A stretch of 64,000 nt of DNA from Nymphaea colorata. Taxonomy: Eukaryota; Streptophyta; Magnoliopsida; Nymphaeales; Nymphaeaceae. The first letter of the stretch is position 1. Every line of letters begins with the position of its first letter. The stretch lies in the NCBI RefSeq assembly GCF_008831285.2, contig NC_045147.1:7160334-7224333 (forward strand), given 5' to 3'. The notes below the pieces were generated by a model, which did not search any database, had not been told where the DNA came from, and worked only from the letters and a program-made list of their open reading frames with translations. Of this stretch, positions 24,401-39,400 are shown in pieces. The translations under genes were made by a program, and so were the position numbers.

Positions 24401-27400
24401 CTCAGCAAACAGTGGCAGAGAAAAACGAAATAGAGCCTCGACAGGTGTTTTTGAAAGGAAATACAAAAACAAAAAAAACCCTAATTTTTGGATGAAAATG
24501 GACTCGGTCAATGGTGGCTGAGTCTGTTTTTGGACGGACACAAACCCGGGTACATTGACTGTGCCCGGTACGTCTTGACCTGTACCAAGCTGTGTCCGAC
24601 GACATACCCATACCTATACCAGTGTTGCTTCCGACCGGTACGAATACTCCTCCAACATTGATCTACCATGTTACATAGATAGTGACTATGCTTCAAACCA
24701 TAAGAATCATGTGTGTAGTCAATTGCTATTTCTTTGAACATGGGCACATGTTTGAGCTCATTGCTGGCTGACGTTGGTGCTTTTGTGTGGCAGGACAAGG
24801 ACCAGTTACGCGCAGCAACAGAGTCTGTACTTGCTACCCTGGTTATGCATTGCAGCAGCCATGCACCTCATGCTGAATTTCTTCTTTTTGCAGTTAGGAG
24901 CTTGTGCTCCATAGATTACATAAACTGGGATAAGTTCCTGCCAGCACTGCTCTCCTCTATTTCAGTGTCAGAAGTTCCAGTTGGACTAGGGACTCAATCT
25001 GTAAATAATGTGCTATCTTCTGTCTCTGGAGCATCTTGCATCACAGCTTCTTCAATTACGATTTCTAGTTCTTCTAATTTTCAGCCTTCTAATTCAGCTT
25101 CTCCTTTATCCCCAGTTCATGCCATTGCATCTCCTGGTCAGGGCTCACTTGACCCATTAGCTAGCATTGGTCATTCGCCGGTGAAACCTTCTGAAATGTC
25201 TTACCCTAACCAACCGATAACCTTGAAGTCTAGTTCCTTGGTAAAAGGTGTTGGAGTAAATTGGACAAGGCAGTTATCCTGCAAAATTATTTTGGAAGGC
25301 ATTGAGTGCAACCTGAAGCCTGTTACTTATGCTGATACCTTTTCACACATGATGAATTGGTTGGTTAGTTGGGAACAACAACAATATAGTGGTGTGGAGG
25401 ATTTTGATGACACACATACTTGTAAACCTGAGAAAGTTATATCAGACTGGATACGTGGCTGTTTGGATGTAATATGGCTATTGGTTGAGGAAGACAAATG
25501 TCGTGTACCATTCTACGAGTTACTCAGGAGTGACCTGCAATTCTTGCATAATATTCCTGACGACGAGGCATTGTTTACCATGATTTTGGAGATTCACAGA
25601 AGGCGAGATATGGTTGCTATGCACATGCAAATGTTGGATCAGCACTTACACTGCCCATCTTTTGCAACTAACAGAAATTTGTCTCAGTTTTATCCAATTA
25701 TCTCTGGAGAATCAATGATTAACTTGAGGGCAGCACCTTTAACATATCCGAGTGTTTTAGGAGAACCACTGCATGGCGAGGTGAGTAAATGACTCCTTAA
25801 GATGGCATTTGGATTTTTGACTTAGGACATTTTTTCCTACGTTCGGACATCCTTGTAGTTCTAAATATTAGTTAGATTTTTTCTTACCAACTAAGACAGC
25901 TAGCAAGGTCTCGATGTAGTATCCTTGTGCTTTTGATAAATCTAGGGAATCTCAGTGTTTACAATATTAAAATATGGAAAATAACAGAAAAGTTATGAAT
26001 GTGAAATAAAAACTATATAAATATTGGGATATAAAACTATTGAAGAACAAGAAAGCATACATTTAAATTTTAAAATTTAAGTGACAGATCAAAATTGTGC
26101 TGAAATAATAAAACACATATCTAAGATTACAAGATGATCATGAATACATATCTAAGGTTCCAAGATGGCTAGAAGAACACTTAAGTTTCTAAATGTTAAC
26201 CAAGAAAAACATGTTGGTCATTGAAACCTCAGTTTCAACCCAAGTAGACTTAATAAGCCAAGATAACTAATATGCCCTAAAGTGCGTATCACTGTGTTGG
26301 CTATTCGGTTCTTACCTTCACTATTTCTTTTGGGTGTGTTCAACTTTTGTAGTCGGCAATTCACTGGATTCTTCCTTTGTTCTTTTCCATTGTTAAAGTA
26401 TTGCAAAAAATAAAGATTGGTCTCTATTTCTATTTCTCTGTGAATAAAACTTTTGTACTTAATCTATATTACAGCAAGCTTGATGGAGCACAACTATTGA
26501 TACTTTTTTGCTTAATTATGGAAGAACTCAGGTGCATTCTAAGCAATATTGATACCTTAAGTTGTTTTTCGTTATTGCCAAAACATTATGGGTGTTTTTG
26601 AAAATTTTTCTTAAGGCCCCGTTTGATGGCAGAGAAGAATTTAACGTGGTAAATTTACCATGAAAAAAAATGCTGGAAAAAAATACAGGATGAAATTTCT
26701 CCCTTTTCCAATCTGAGGCCCTGTTTGATGACAGGGTAGTTTTTTGCATGGTAAAATTAACCCTGTTTGATGCAGATGGTAGTTTTTTGTAGGGTAAAAT
26801 TAATTCTGTCTGATACACATGGTAAAATATATGAGAGACTTTTTTCAGGACCGTTAGTAGTTGTTTTTTTTTTTGTTCTCCAATTTCACGGAGGAACAAA
26901 TTGGAAGATGATCTTCCAAAACAACAAACAAAACATGCAGTACCTAAAAAATTAAGGCTACAAAAACAAGTAACATGATTTCATACCATCCACAAATAAT
27001 TACAAAAGAAATCCATAACATCCACGAGTTCAATGTAGTTGACCAACTATAAGTTAGAACCATAACACAGTTACACTTCAATTTGTTTTTTATTTTGTCT
27101 TTACTGAATTCCGGACCGAATCTGTCCATCATGCTTTTTTCAATTGCTGGATATGCTTTAGACTTCAAACCTCCACCAGATTTCATTCCAGGCATGCGTG
27201 ATTGCTCCACAAGAAGCTGGACTAAGTAGTCCATTTGTGGTTCAGTCCACGTAAGATTTTCCCTTGCTGGACCGCTGTCTTCCATGGTAATGCTTTCTAC
27301 AATATTTCTTCACAACTAGAGTTTTCAGATATCAGAAACACTTGAGATTAACCGCATTCCAACAAAACTTCCCCAAATTCATTGGAAGCCTTGGCTGATA

Positions 27401-30400
27401 AAGACCAAAGATATCAGATCTATTAAGCTAAAAAACAGAGGAATAAAGATGAAGTCACCTATAGCTAATGTTAACAATATTTAGTTATATTTGAAATCAC
27501 ATGAGGAACAATCCTATTATGGGCATAATTGTAGAACAAATGTAAGTAAGACACAAACATTACAACAAGTTGAATAAAAATTTTGGAGAAAACATACATG
27601 ACAATGGAATGATCAACAAGATAATCAGATCCCCTTTATCTCGTCCACTGAACCAGTTAGCCCTATCAATGCTGGATGAAATTTTGCAAAAGAGTAGCAA
27701 ATATTCAGGGATACTACATGATGCTGATGGGCAGGGAAATTTTTTTCTTATAATATAATACTTTCAGTTGGCTTTAGGAGATCATGGAGGCTGCTCCATT
27801 TTTTCCTTTCAATTGTGAAAAAAATTGGTGATAGAGGTGAAACATAACTGTGAAAGGCAAATGTAAATTAGTCATTCAACAATAAAAGACTAAATTAAAT
27901 TGCAAACAAGCCGCAATATAATGGGGAAACAACAAATAGCAAAAACTAGGATATCCAAACTAAAATGGTGTCACGAAATCATAAAGAGGTCATCAATTTC
28001 TTAGAACGGACAACATAAACCTCATCGTGAAGGATTCCACAAAGTTCATTAATAAATGTAGTAAGCTTAAGAAGACCAAAAAAGTTATCAGATCTAACTG
28101 CCACAAGTGCCACCGATCTAAATCATCATGGAAAACGATAGAGAAGAAAAGAAAGGGAGAACGAGAGAGAAACGCAACATGCTGATAAAAACGAACAAGA
28201 AGCAAATTTATCCAATTAAAGTGAACCACTAATCAAATAAACAAGCCAACAGGAAAGCTACAACCATGAACACCTTTTCATTCTATGGCCGGTAGATTGG
28301 GGAAAGAGGTAGTAATAGGGACTCACCTGGAGAGATGGATCTGTTTGGTGGCTCGACCTACCGCCAGTTGGAAATGCAGCTTCTTTCAGCCAACCCTGCA
28401 GAGAGAGAAAAGAGAAAGGGGATTAGGGCACCGTATAGCAGAAACAGAGGGAGAGTGGGGAGAAGCAAGGCCACCATACCTGGCGTGAAGGAGGAAGAGG
28501 AAGATCGCCGGCTTCGACACAGGGAGGATGATGGCTTCGTAGAGAGGAAGGGGCGAGAAAGAGAGACGAGAGCGAGAGAGGAGAGGCAGCGAGAGAAGAG
28601 AGGAAGGAGAGAGCGAGAGGAGAGGGGAACAAGAGAGGAGAGGGAAAGAGGCAACAGAGGGGAAAGAGGAGAGAAAATGACTTAGTTGTCTGATGGGCTA
28701 TGGCGTGTGGGTTGAGCTTAGAGCCTAGGTGAGATTAGGCACAATAAGCTGTCTCACAAAGAAAAAGTGAACCAATGGAATGCAATGTGATTTTTAAAAA
28801 ATAACAAGAAATATGGAAAGTTCCTGAATAGAAAATCAACAGTTATCAACTTATAGAACAACAAAAAAAAAAACACTCACACTAAAGTTTTAAACATTCC
28901 ATAACATTATAATAAACATAACTAAGAGTCAAAGAAAATAAATTTAATAAATCTGAACAATTAAAGTTTAAAAGTTGAATGATAATAATGTGTATATAAA
29001 TGCTTATATACCGATGTTCTCAAAATTGAAATTGAACCAGATAGATGAGACTGCCAATTCAATGAGTCGGTTAATTCAGTGATGCAGCGGAATAGGTTAT
29101 GAATAGCCAGAAAATATTACCAATTTACTATATGCATCTTTTAAAAAGTGAAAGGAAAAAATATAAAATAATGATTAAAAAAGAAAAATATTAAAACTAT
29201 TAAAAAAATGGCACCCCTATATACATCTGTAACTGTGACTATAATGATAAAAACTGATATTATAAATCTCATCATTGTAATTACAACAATAAGTATATAA
29301 CTGCAGATATACCAGTATTATCAAAATATGTAAACTGAACAGAGACAACAAGGCTGCAATCCAATGAAGCAGCTGATTCAGTGAATTGGCCAATTCGGTA
29401 GTTCGGCTGCATTGGTTATGAATTGGCAGAACAAGTTGCCAACTTACTGTATGCATATATTCATGTGGTAGGATGTATTAGATTATATATAAGTTCCTGT
29501 GTGTGCGTGTGTATGTATATATGTAGGGAGGCACAAACATACACAAACATATGTATCAATATACATTATCATATGTTACATTTACTATACCTATGTCACT
29601 GCTGACGCATATGTTTCCATTTTGGGGATTGTTATATATAAATGTGGTATATATGTATATGTATATCTTGTGCATATGATTACCTTGTATTTTGTCATTT
29701 ATTTTTTGTATTTTAGTCTTCCCGTTTACTTTTTTTTTTCTGTTTTCTTGCTGCTCTGTTCAACTAGCTGTTGGCTGGTCCCACGGGCTAGTTTTCTAGC
29801 TGTTGGAGCTGGTCCGACAGCTAGTTCTGCCCTTGGCTTTTCTCTTTTGTAATTTCTTTCTGAATAAGGGACCTGGGTTCTATGTATTATGTGGCCTGAC
29901 TGGCAGGTTCTATATTTCTCTTTGTGAATATATTTCAGTTTATTCAAAGAGGTACCTGGCTTCAGTTCTGTTTCTCTTCAAGATTGTGCAATCTGGTTTG
30001 CGTCAAGTATTTTGAGCCCTGGTTTACATTGTATCAGAGCTAGGCTATTTGCAGTCTTGTTTTGTTTCCAATTTGTAGGCGCCGTGAAAATTTAGAGCTT
30101 GTTGCTGCCTTGGAGACTGTTCATGTTCACCAACTATTGGTGGTTTTCCTATGGGAGTTCCTGTCCGCCTTCTGTTTGCTTTTGAAGAGCCTTTGTTGCT
30201 GAATTGAAAGCTTCTTCATTTGGGCTCAGCTTAGTGTGTCTTGAAGATCGGCTTGTTACAGTCCTTTTATGTTGCTCTTAGAAGATTGTTGCTGCTCCTC
30301 TTTTCAAGATGTTCTCCATTCGATATGCTAGTTATCTGGACAAGGTGTAACGCTCTAATGCCATACACGACTAAACACGAAAAGGAAGTAGATACAAAGT

Positions 30401-33400
30401 TCTTTTTTTGGGAATACATTTTCATGAGGGATTAGTATAATGAAACACCATTTGGCAGGGACCTCCAAAGATGTGTCTCCTTGTGTTGGAGGACCAAACA
30501 AACCTTTGCCTCCATTTGTGCGTCAGCAATGTTTATACATGCTTCATGCTTTATGTCAAAAGAGGATACAAAAAGAAATTGAAGAGGCAGATGTAGGCTA
30601 TAATGAGCCTTTGGAAGATGAAGAAGAAGAGGAAGAAGCTTATGAATGTGATGATGAAGATGATAACAGTCTAAGAACAGATTTGGAGACCTCAAGAGGT
30701 AGAGATCGTAGAGGAAAAGGGATCATGTATGAAGGAGGTCGATCTGGCATAACGGGAAGGAAGAGAAGAGGCACAACAGATATTAGGGCCAGGCGTGGTA
30801 TGCGACCACCTAGTGGTAGAGTTCTTACTGGTAGGTCTAATGTTGGTTCTATTAAGAGTTTTTTCCTTTCATATACTAGCCCAGGTGGTCAGCCGCAGAT
30901 TGGTGCTGCTATGACATCTAAAGATATGCTATATCATGCACAAAAGATGGTAGGAAAATGGTTTTATGATGCATGTATTCCTTTTAATGCAACTAATTCT
31001 TTTCAATTCCAAGCCATGACAGATGCAACTGGCTTCTATAGGCCCTAGATTCAAAATGCCATCATATCATCAGTTGATGGGCAAAATTCTTCAGGATACG
31101 GTCAAAGAAGTGTCTGAACATTGCGATGAGTTGAAATTATGTTGGAAGGAAACAGGTTGTTCCATTATGTCAGATGGATGGACTGATACAAGGTCAAGAA
31201 CACTTGTAAATTTTCTTGTTTATTGCCTAAAGGTACAATGTTCTTCAAATCTCTTGACTTGTCTAATGTTCCTAAGACTGCTGAGATTTTGTTCAATGTT
31301 TTTGATAATGTCGTACAAGAAGTTGGACCTGCAAACATTGTACAATTTATTACAGATAATGCTGCAAATTATAGAGCTGCAGGAGATTTGTTATTTCAAA
31401 AGTATAGAACATTTTTTTGGAGTCCATGTGCCACTCATTGTGTTAATCTAATGCTTCAAGATTTTAATGAGATGCATGATATGAAATCAACCATTGACCA
31501 ATGTCAAGAGGTAACAAAATTTATCTATAATCATGCATATGTATTGAGTTTGATGAGAAAGTTTATAAAATGAGTTGAATTAATACGACCTGCACAAACT
31601 AGATTTGCCACAAATGTATTGACTGTGTAGAGTGTGGTGAAACAAAGAACTTCTTTGAGGCAAATGTTTGCTAGTGAAGAATGGGCTGCATATCCACATG
31701 CTCATAAAAGAAATGCTTCTTTAGTTGTGGATATTATATTCAATAACGTATTTTGGGAATCATGTCTGAAGCTATTGAAGGTTTGTGTTCCATTAGTTAA
31801 GGTTCTCAGGTTGGCTGACAGTGAGGACAGACCTTCCATAGGGTACTTATATGAGGCTATGGACAAAGCAAAAGAGGCAATTCGAGACAACTTAAAGGAA
31901 AAGTAAAAGTTATATATGCCCATATGGAAGATTATAGATAAAAGGTGGACTGGACAGCTTCATCAACCTCTTCATGCAGCAGCTTATTATCTAAATCCTG
32001 CAATTAGATTTTCTCCTACATTTAAGAAGGATAGAGAAGTCATGCATGGTTTGTTAGATTGTATTAATGTGTTAGTGGAAGATTCTACAGAACAAGATGC
32101 TGTGCACAATGAGTTGGATCTATATGATAGTTGTTTTCGGAACATGGGACTACTTGCCGCAGTTCGAGCCAGGACAACGATGCGTCCAGGTAAATACATA
32201 GAAATTTTTAATTTACTTTGCATTTGTTACATTTGATTCTCTTAAAACTTTCACATTGATTTGTTATATTTTTGTTTAGATTTGTGGTGGAATAGGTATG
32301 GGTTTGATTGTCCAAACCTAGCACGTTTTGCAATCAAAGTTCTCAGCCAGACATACAGTGCTAATGGATGCGAAAGGAACTGGAGTGTGTTCCAACATAT
32401 CTATAGCAAAAAAAGGAATAGGCTCGAACATAAAAGGTTGAATGACCTTGTCTTTGTTCGATATAATATGAGGTTGAAACAAAGGTAATGTAGGTATATA
32501 GCTTAATGTTTACATTTTTTGTACAATATATTTATATGAAATTATATATTAACAAGTTTTCTCTTATTTAACGTAGACAATTAGAAAAATCATTAGCAAG
32601 GAAGCACACATCTCAGTTCGATCCTATCAGCTTGGAAAATTTTGACGATCTAGAGCCATGGATTGGGGAAGAACCAACTACAATATTTGATGATGAAGAT
32701 CTTGAATGCTTCAACCTTGAAGCTGAAGCAACAGAAGGAATTTTTTTTTTTAATTTTTTCTGATTTATTAATAATTTTTTTAAAAAATTTACGATACGGT
32801 TACGATACGTTATGATATTTTATGATACAACGTATCTTAAAGCTTGACTGATACGGCTTACGATACGCATTCTACAACATTGATTGAAGCTGCTGTAGGC
32901 CATAAAAAAGGAAACATGGCTCATCAAGGAGGCATGAATCGTGCGCATATTGGACAAAATGGCCGAGGTATTCTGCCAACACCGAGTGTTATAGGAAGAT
33001 TTCAGACCAATACAACAAAGAAAGTGCCAACGTGTTTCCAATGTAACAAGAAGGGTCACATGAAAGTGAATTGTTGGTTCAACCCACAAAATAGAGGCAA
33101 TAAACCTGAACTTGAACAGAATGTCAAACTCCCACTAGCCGCTTTGCAACAAATATTAATGACTGCTCTCTCCAAGATGACGATGAAACAAAATGATTAA
33201 GGCGAATGGTATGTGGATTCAGGTGCTGCTATTCATGTAACTGGAAATGCTGGTAAGTTACATGATCTTTTTCCTTATTCTAGTAGTTACAGGTGATAGA
33301 AGTTTTCATCCTATCACACATGTTGGGAATGCACAAATTTCTTTTCCAAATTACCATTTCCACTATCTTTGTCAAATGTTGCCTTTGCTCCAAATATCAA

Positions 33401-36400
33401 AAAGAACATTATTTCCATTTCTAAATTCATAGATGATAAAAACTTATCTGTTGAATTTACTTCTTCCTTTGTGTATGTCAAGGATCTTCTGATGAAGAAA
33501 AAATTCGCTAAAGGGGAACAACAAAGAAATATGTATGCCTTCAAGGAAAGTCTTTATTTCTTATAGTCTTCTTCAAGTCCAACTCAATTGACATACTTTC
33601 TTTCCGACGCACCTTGACAAATTCCAAGTTATCGCACTTTGATTGTCACATAGTAATGATGACCGAACAATAGGAAGATTGAGCTTCCCAAGTAAATGAC
33701 GTAACTATGACGCTTCAGCCGTCCCTGCAGCCATTGCTCTATACTCTGCCTCAGTGCTAGATCGTGCAACAGCACGCTGCTTTTTACTGCTCCAACAAAT
33801 GAGATTAGAATCAAGAAAGAGACAGAAACCTGAAACTGATCGTCGGTCATCGGGATCGCCTGCCCAGTCGGTGTCAGTATATGTATATATGCTATGTCCA
33901 AGAGAAACATTGGAACATTTGGTGTAGACTAGTCCATCTCCAAGAGTAGCTTTGAGATACCGTAGGATCCGCTTAGCGACATCCATATGTCCTTCAGTGG
34001 GTGCATGCATGAACTGAGAGATCTGATTTACAGCATATACCATGTCTGGGCGAGTAAAGGTAAGGTATTGTAACATACCAACAATGCTGCGATAGAATGT
34101 GAGATTGGAATATGCAGCAGTTCCATCAGATGCAGTCAATTTAGTATTCAAAACACTGGGGTAGTGATGGGTTTGCAATTAGTCATACCTGCCCTGTCCA
34201 AAACATCAAGGGTATACTTGTGCTGTGTAAGAGTCAAACTATCATTTGTCCTATCAAGTTCAACACCCAAAAAATATCGTAATTCTCCCAGATCCTTCAT
34301 CTTGAATTCTTGCTTCAACATACCTTTAACATAAGATATATGTGAAGAAGAATTCCCAGTTATAACAATATCATCAACATAGATAAGTAACCAGGTGATA
34401 GCTTCTCCAGTGCGATAGATAAACAAAAAGTGATCGAGAGAGCTTCAGAGAAAACCAACTTGTTGTATATGATGAGAAAAACGATCAAACCATGACCTAG
34501 AAGCTTGCTTCAACCCATATAGAGACTTCTGTAATTTGCAAACCCATTTTTGAGAATCATGAGTAGTGTAGCCGGGAGGTTGCTCCATGTATACCTCTTC
34601 CTTAAGAATTCCATGAAGAAAAGCATTTTTGACATCTAACTGATAGAGAGGCCATCCATACGAGACTGCAAGAGAAATAATCACACGGATTGTTCCCATC
34701 TTGATGACTGGACTAAATGTTTCATCATAATCTTCCCCATATTGCTGAGTGAAACCGCGCGCCACAAGTCGTGCTTTATACCGATCAATGCTACCATCTG
34801 GTTTATATTTCAGTTTATAAACCCATTTGGATCCCACAACATTCTTATCAGCTGGACAGGGGACAATCTGCCAAGTCTGACATTCATGCAAGGCTGCCAT
34901 TTCTTCATTCATAGCTTCAACCCAACATTTTTCCTTACTCGCATTGTGATAAGATGTTGGTTTCACCTTTTTGCTGACTTCTGTCATAAACAGCTGAAAA
35001 TCCAAAGAAAAATTGTTATAGCTCACCCATCTATGAATAGGATGTCGCACGCGTTGTGGTTGGCGTGGAACTGCAGTAGGAACTGATCGCCTAGAATACA
35101 CCAGGCCTGAGAACCGATTATGTATAGGTGGCTCATTGGGCTGAGAAGATGAAGGCATGCTGTCCAAGGAATTAGTGCTGCTCAAGGAACTACTTACAGA
35201 TGTCTCGGGCTCATTAACAACTTGCTCATTGTGCTCAGTCAACATTTCTGCCCCTTGTCTTAAGATTTCAGCATGAAGCCAAGCATCATAAACTTCATTT
35301 TTGTCCTTGAGTGTCACAGAAGTAGCCTTGGGATCCTGTAACCTGTTTTCATCAAAGACAACATGCCGTGAAATATGTACACGCCCAGTTTTAAGGTTGT
35401 AACACCTATAACCCTTGTAATTTTCTGCATACCCTATAAATCTACATAAAACAGCACGATCTTGAAATTTGTTTCGCAAGGAAACATCAACATGCACATA
35501 GCACACACATCCAAAAACACGCAACTCCTCATAACGTGGCTGTTCTTGGTGTAAAAGAAAAAATGGTGATTTTCCATCAAGCAAAGCCAATGGCAATCGA
35601 TTTATAACATGTACAGCCGTATGGAAAGCCTTGGTCCACAACGTCATAGGTAAGTCTGTTTCATGCATCATGCTGAGTGCACTTTCAACAATATGCCTAT
35701 GTTTCTTTTCAGCAATTCCGTTTTGCTGAGGTGTATGCGGACATGAAATTTGTCTAGTGATCCCATTATCTAGTAAGTACTCAGTAAATTCATTAGAAAT
35801 AAATTCACCACCACCATCACATTGAAAATGCACAATATTACTGGAGTATTTATTTCGAACCAAGGCATGAAATTGAGTGAATAAGCGAAAAACTTCTGAT
35901 TTGTGTTTCATGAAATGGATCCAAGTATATCGGGAATATGAATCAACAAAAATGACATAGTATCTACTCCCAGAAGAAGAAGGAACTGGAGCAGGCCCCC
36001 AAACATCAGAATATAGGGTGTCAAAAACCTTTGAAGCTCTTTTATTTATTAATTGAAAGGGAAGGACATGACTCTTACAGATATGACAACTCGAGCACGT
36101 GCTGGACTCACTGACAGAACTCAGACTGGACTTATCTAAGAGCCCGTCTGCAACAAGGTTTCGAACAAAAGATTGACTACAATGAGCTAACCGACCATGC
36201 CAAATGGATGACTTATTATACTCTGTGACATTGACTTCACTATGACTTGGAAAACATGAATCAGAAGGGTGAGGTTTTGACATCTGTGGAGCTCCTTCAA
36301 GGACATACATATCTCCTTTGCGAGTGCCCTCAGCGAATGTCTTCTTGGTTCAAGCATCCTTGACATAAACAGAAGAGGGTGTGAATTCAACAGAGGATTG

Positions 36401-39400
36401 AGTATCATCAATAAGCTTGGACACTGAAATAATATTTTTCTTGACACTTGGAACAACAAGAACATTCTTTAATGGAATCAAAGAAGAGCCCATAGAAATT
36501 TGTACATTTCCAATGTGTGATATTGTGTGATGAGAACCATCTCCCATGACAACTGAGCCTTTATCTAAATAAGGGAGAGCACTAGAGAGATTACCTGCGT
36601 CACCAGTAACATGAGCTGCTGCTTCAGAGTCCACATACCATTCTCCTTACTCGTTTTGTTTCAAATGAAGCTTAGACAGGGCTGTCATGAGGAGTTGCTG
36701 TACGTCTGCTGAAACATTAGATCCAGATGATGATGAAGCTGACCCTGCTGCTGCCTTGTTCTCACGTCTAATCTGATTATTTTTGTTCTGCGGATTGTGC
36801 CAACATTCTGACTTTACATGCCCCCTCTTGTTGCAATAGAAACAAGTCGGAACCCTTCTAGATGTGGCAAAATTAGTGTTCATGCCCTGTGGTGTTGGGA
36901 GAATCCCTCTTCCCATTCCTGCCTGAGGAATCCAAGTACGAGTGCGATTCCCTTGCAATGCATGTGTCCCTGTGATCAGTACATTGTGACTCTTGGAAGG
37001 AATCAAATTCTGTCGCTGAACACGACTAGCTTCGTGTTGGAATAACTTAGCCTTGAGATCTTCGAAAGATGGAAGAACAGGTAGGACTTCCAAGGCTGTG
37101 CAAAAAATATCAAAATCTGTTCCAAGTCCACTCAAGGCTTGTTGCACTTTGTCCTTGTCGCTGACGGGATGTCCAATGGCAGCAAGTTGATCACTTACAC
37201 TTTTAATTTCATTCAAATATTCCAAGACAGTACGTGTCCCACGCTTGATGTCCCGAAATTGCCTTCTTAACTGCAGAAAACGTGCTTCGAATACTTGAGA
37301 ATACGTGGTGGCAAGGGTAGACCACAACTCTAGGGCTGTTAAATCATCATCAATACCTCCTAATACTTCCTCTGACAAAGTATAAGTAATATAGGCAACA
37401 AGGGACTGGTCGTGAGCCAGCCAAACTTCATACTCAGGATTATTTTCAGTAATGGTTTCATATTCAAATCTGATTTCACTCACAGCCGCAGCCCCAGCAG
37501 CTTGATCTCCCACTACGGTCTTCTTCACTTCACGGTCAATATACATAGGAGGTGCTGGAGTGGTCCCATCGATATGCCCATAGAGTCTATGACTTTTAAT
37601 AAAAGGGACTATTTGACGTTTCTAAGTCAAATAGTTGCTATGATTCAGCTTTTGAGAAATAAGTTGGGAGAGAAAGCTAGAAGATAGAAGAGAGGGAGTC
37701 GGCTGATCCATAATTGATTTAGGGCAATGACAGAAATTAGGGCAAAACGATGAGAAAATTAGGGCACAACGATTAGGGCAAATCAATTAGGGCAAATCAC
37801 GCAAGATTTAGGGCAGAAACTGAAAAGAGGGATGACCACGCCAGAAAAGAAAGAATTTAGGGCAGATTAGGGCTAATCACATAAAACTGAAATCACTCAC
37901 CGGAGGACGATGCAACCTGGCTCTGAATCTTCACAAAGTACTCGTCTCTCCGTATGCAAAACAGATATATTGAGAGGAGAGGATGAAAGAAGGCGATGGA
38001 GGAAAGGGAGCAGCCGGCATAACACAGCCCTGCGTTCCTTGATCTTTTAATTAAAAGAATAACCCTAATAGGTTACGACAGATTTGTACATAAAATTATA
38101 AAATATTACAAGAGAGCCACCGCCTAGTAACTTTAGGCGTGTGGATATAAGGAGAATGGATCGGGTCTGAACAGACCCAATCCCCATACGCTAACAGCAA
38201 AATCATATACAACTTGAGGGAGGATGATAAAATGTTGGATCTAATATGATCCAAATCCAACACGTCTAACTATGTCTGATCACATTTATCTAGGCAGGGT
38301 TATGATTGTAATTTTTGCAATTGTTTTATTTCTAGACTATAGATTATTGTGTTGCTTCACTCTAGACTCTAGATTATTGTGATTGTTTCATTCTAGATTC
38401 TTATAAATTGTGTAGAAGGATCATTATATGAATGGGCTGCGTGAGAATGAAAATACTCACCTCCCTTTTTCATTTCTCTTTTCTTGTTCTCTCTTAACCT
38501 TTCCTTTGCTGAAACTGATCGTGGGTTATAGTTTGATACCCAAAATCTTACAGTTGGCATAGGCCCGATCTGTCTATTGCATGCAGATAACTTGGCTGCG
38601 TAATTAGCGCACGACCTCATCTGTCCTAGCCGTTAATGTTGCTAATGAAAAACAGCTATTATTTAAAAAACATTACTTTATATATGTCACACCACCCTCA
38701 AATAAATTTTTTTTTGTTAAAACATAAAACATTGAGGTGCGACCACACAACAATTAAAAAGGAAAGGAGTTATGCTAATCAAAGACAATAGGGCAATTTT
38801 TCATTATATGATAAATTCAGTTCATACAAAAATTACATCATATTTTTCAATAATACATATGATAAAAATGCCCAAAAATCACAACATTGATGCCTAATAA
38901 AAATAAAACATCAATAAGGCCAAAACATGACGCGCCGACACTATAATAGACCTAAAGCCTCCCCAATAGGATGTGAGTAGAGCCATCTGATCATCCTGTT
39001 GCCCCGGGTCCGCCAAAATCTGAAAAAGAAAAACAATTGAAAGCTTAGCCTTCGCAGTATGGCAACAAACAAGGTAAATCTGTAACCCGCTAAGGTAAGG
39101 GTTCAAATCTGGGATATAACAAATACAATAACCAAACACTATCATGTCGGGATAGGAGCATACAGTCACATGACTTATCTTGGAAGCCCCTCACATATGC
39201 CACAACATATAAAGGTCACTCAATGGCTACAAATAACACATTCAATAGTCACATGCACTTCATGCATATCCACATCATTCACATTCACTTCGTTCATATT
39301 TTTTTTATTTACATTAGCTTTAGTGAATTGACAATTCATGTGGGTGCAAACACAGACACGTGCACACCACGGGCAACCTACAGTCGGGAGACAACCCCCG

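Larger units (their letters stand above)
33590..38196 (-). mobile_element. copia A: nearly complete Ty1/copia element, 3' truncated
   Basis: It reads right to left: LTR (about 38196-37936), gag, protease, integrase, RT and RNase H, the copia order. The coding region keeps one frame from the ATG at 37711 down to about 34150, broken only by four stops (TAG 37622, TAA 36647, TGA 36350, TGA 34445). It then takes a frameshift near 34160 and a further TAG at 33705. RNase H stops at about 33590, where inverted + strand copia sequence begins, so there is no polypurine tract or 3' LTR. It lies antisense inside MED23 intron 4. Confidence 0.85.

Noticed and set aside
28335-28685. Glu/Arg-rich 116-codon open frame
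   Set aside because: A GAGA-rich leader-like tract in the Harbinger remnant. The opposite strand is equally open, so this is compositional.
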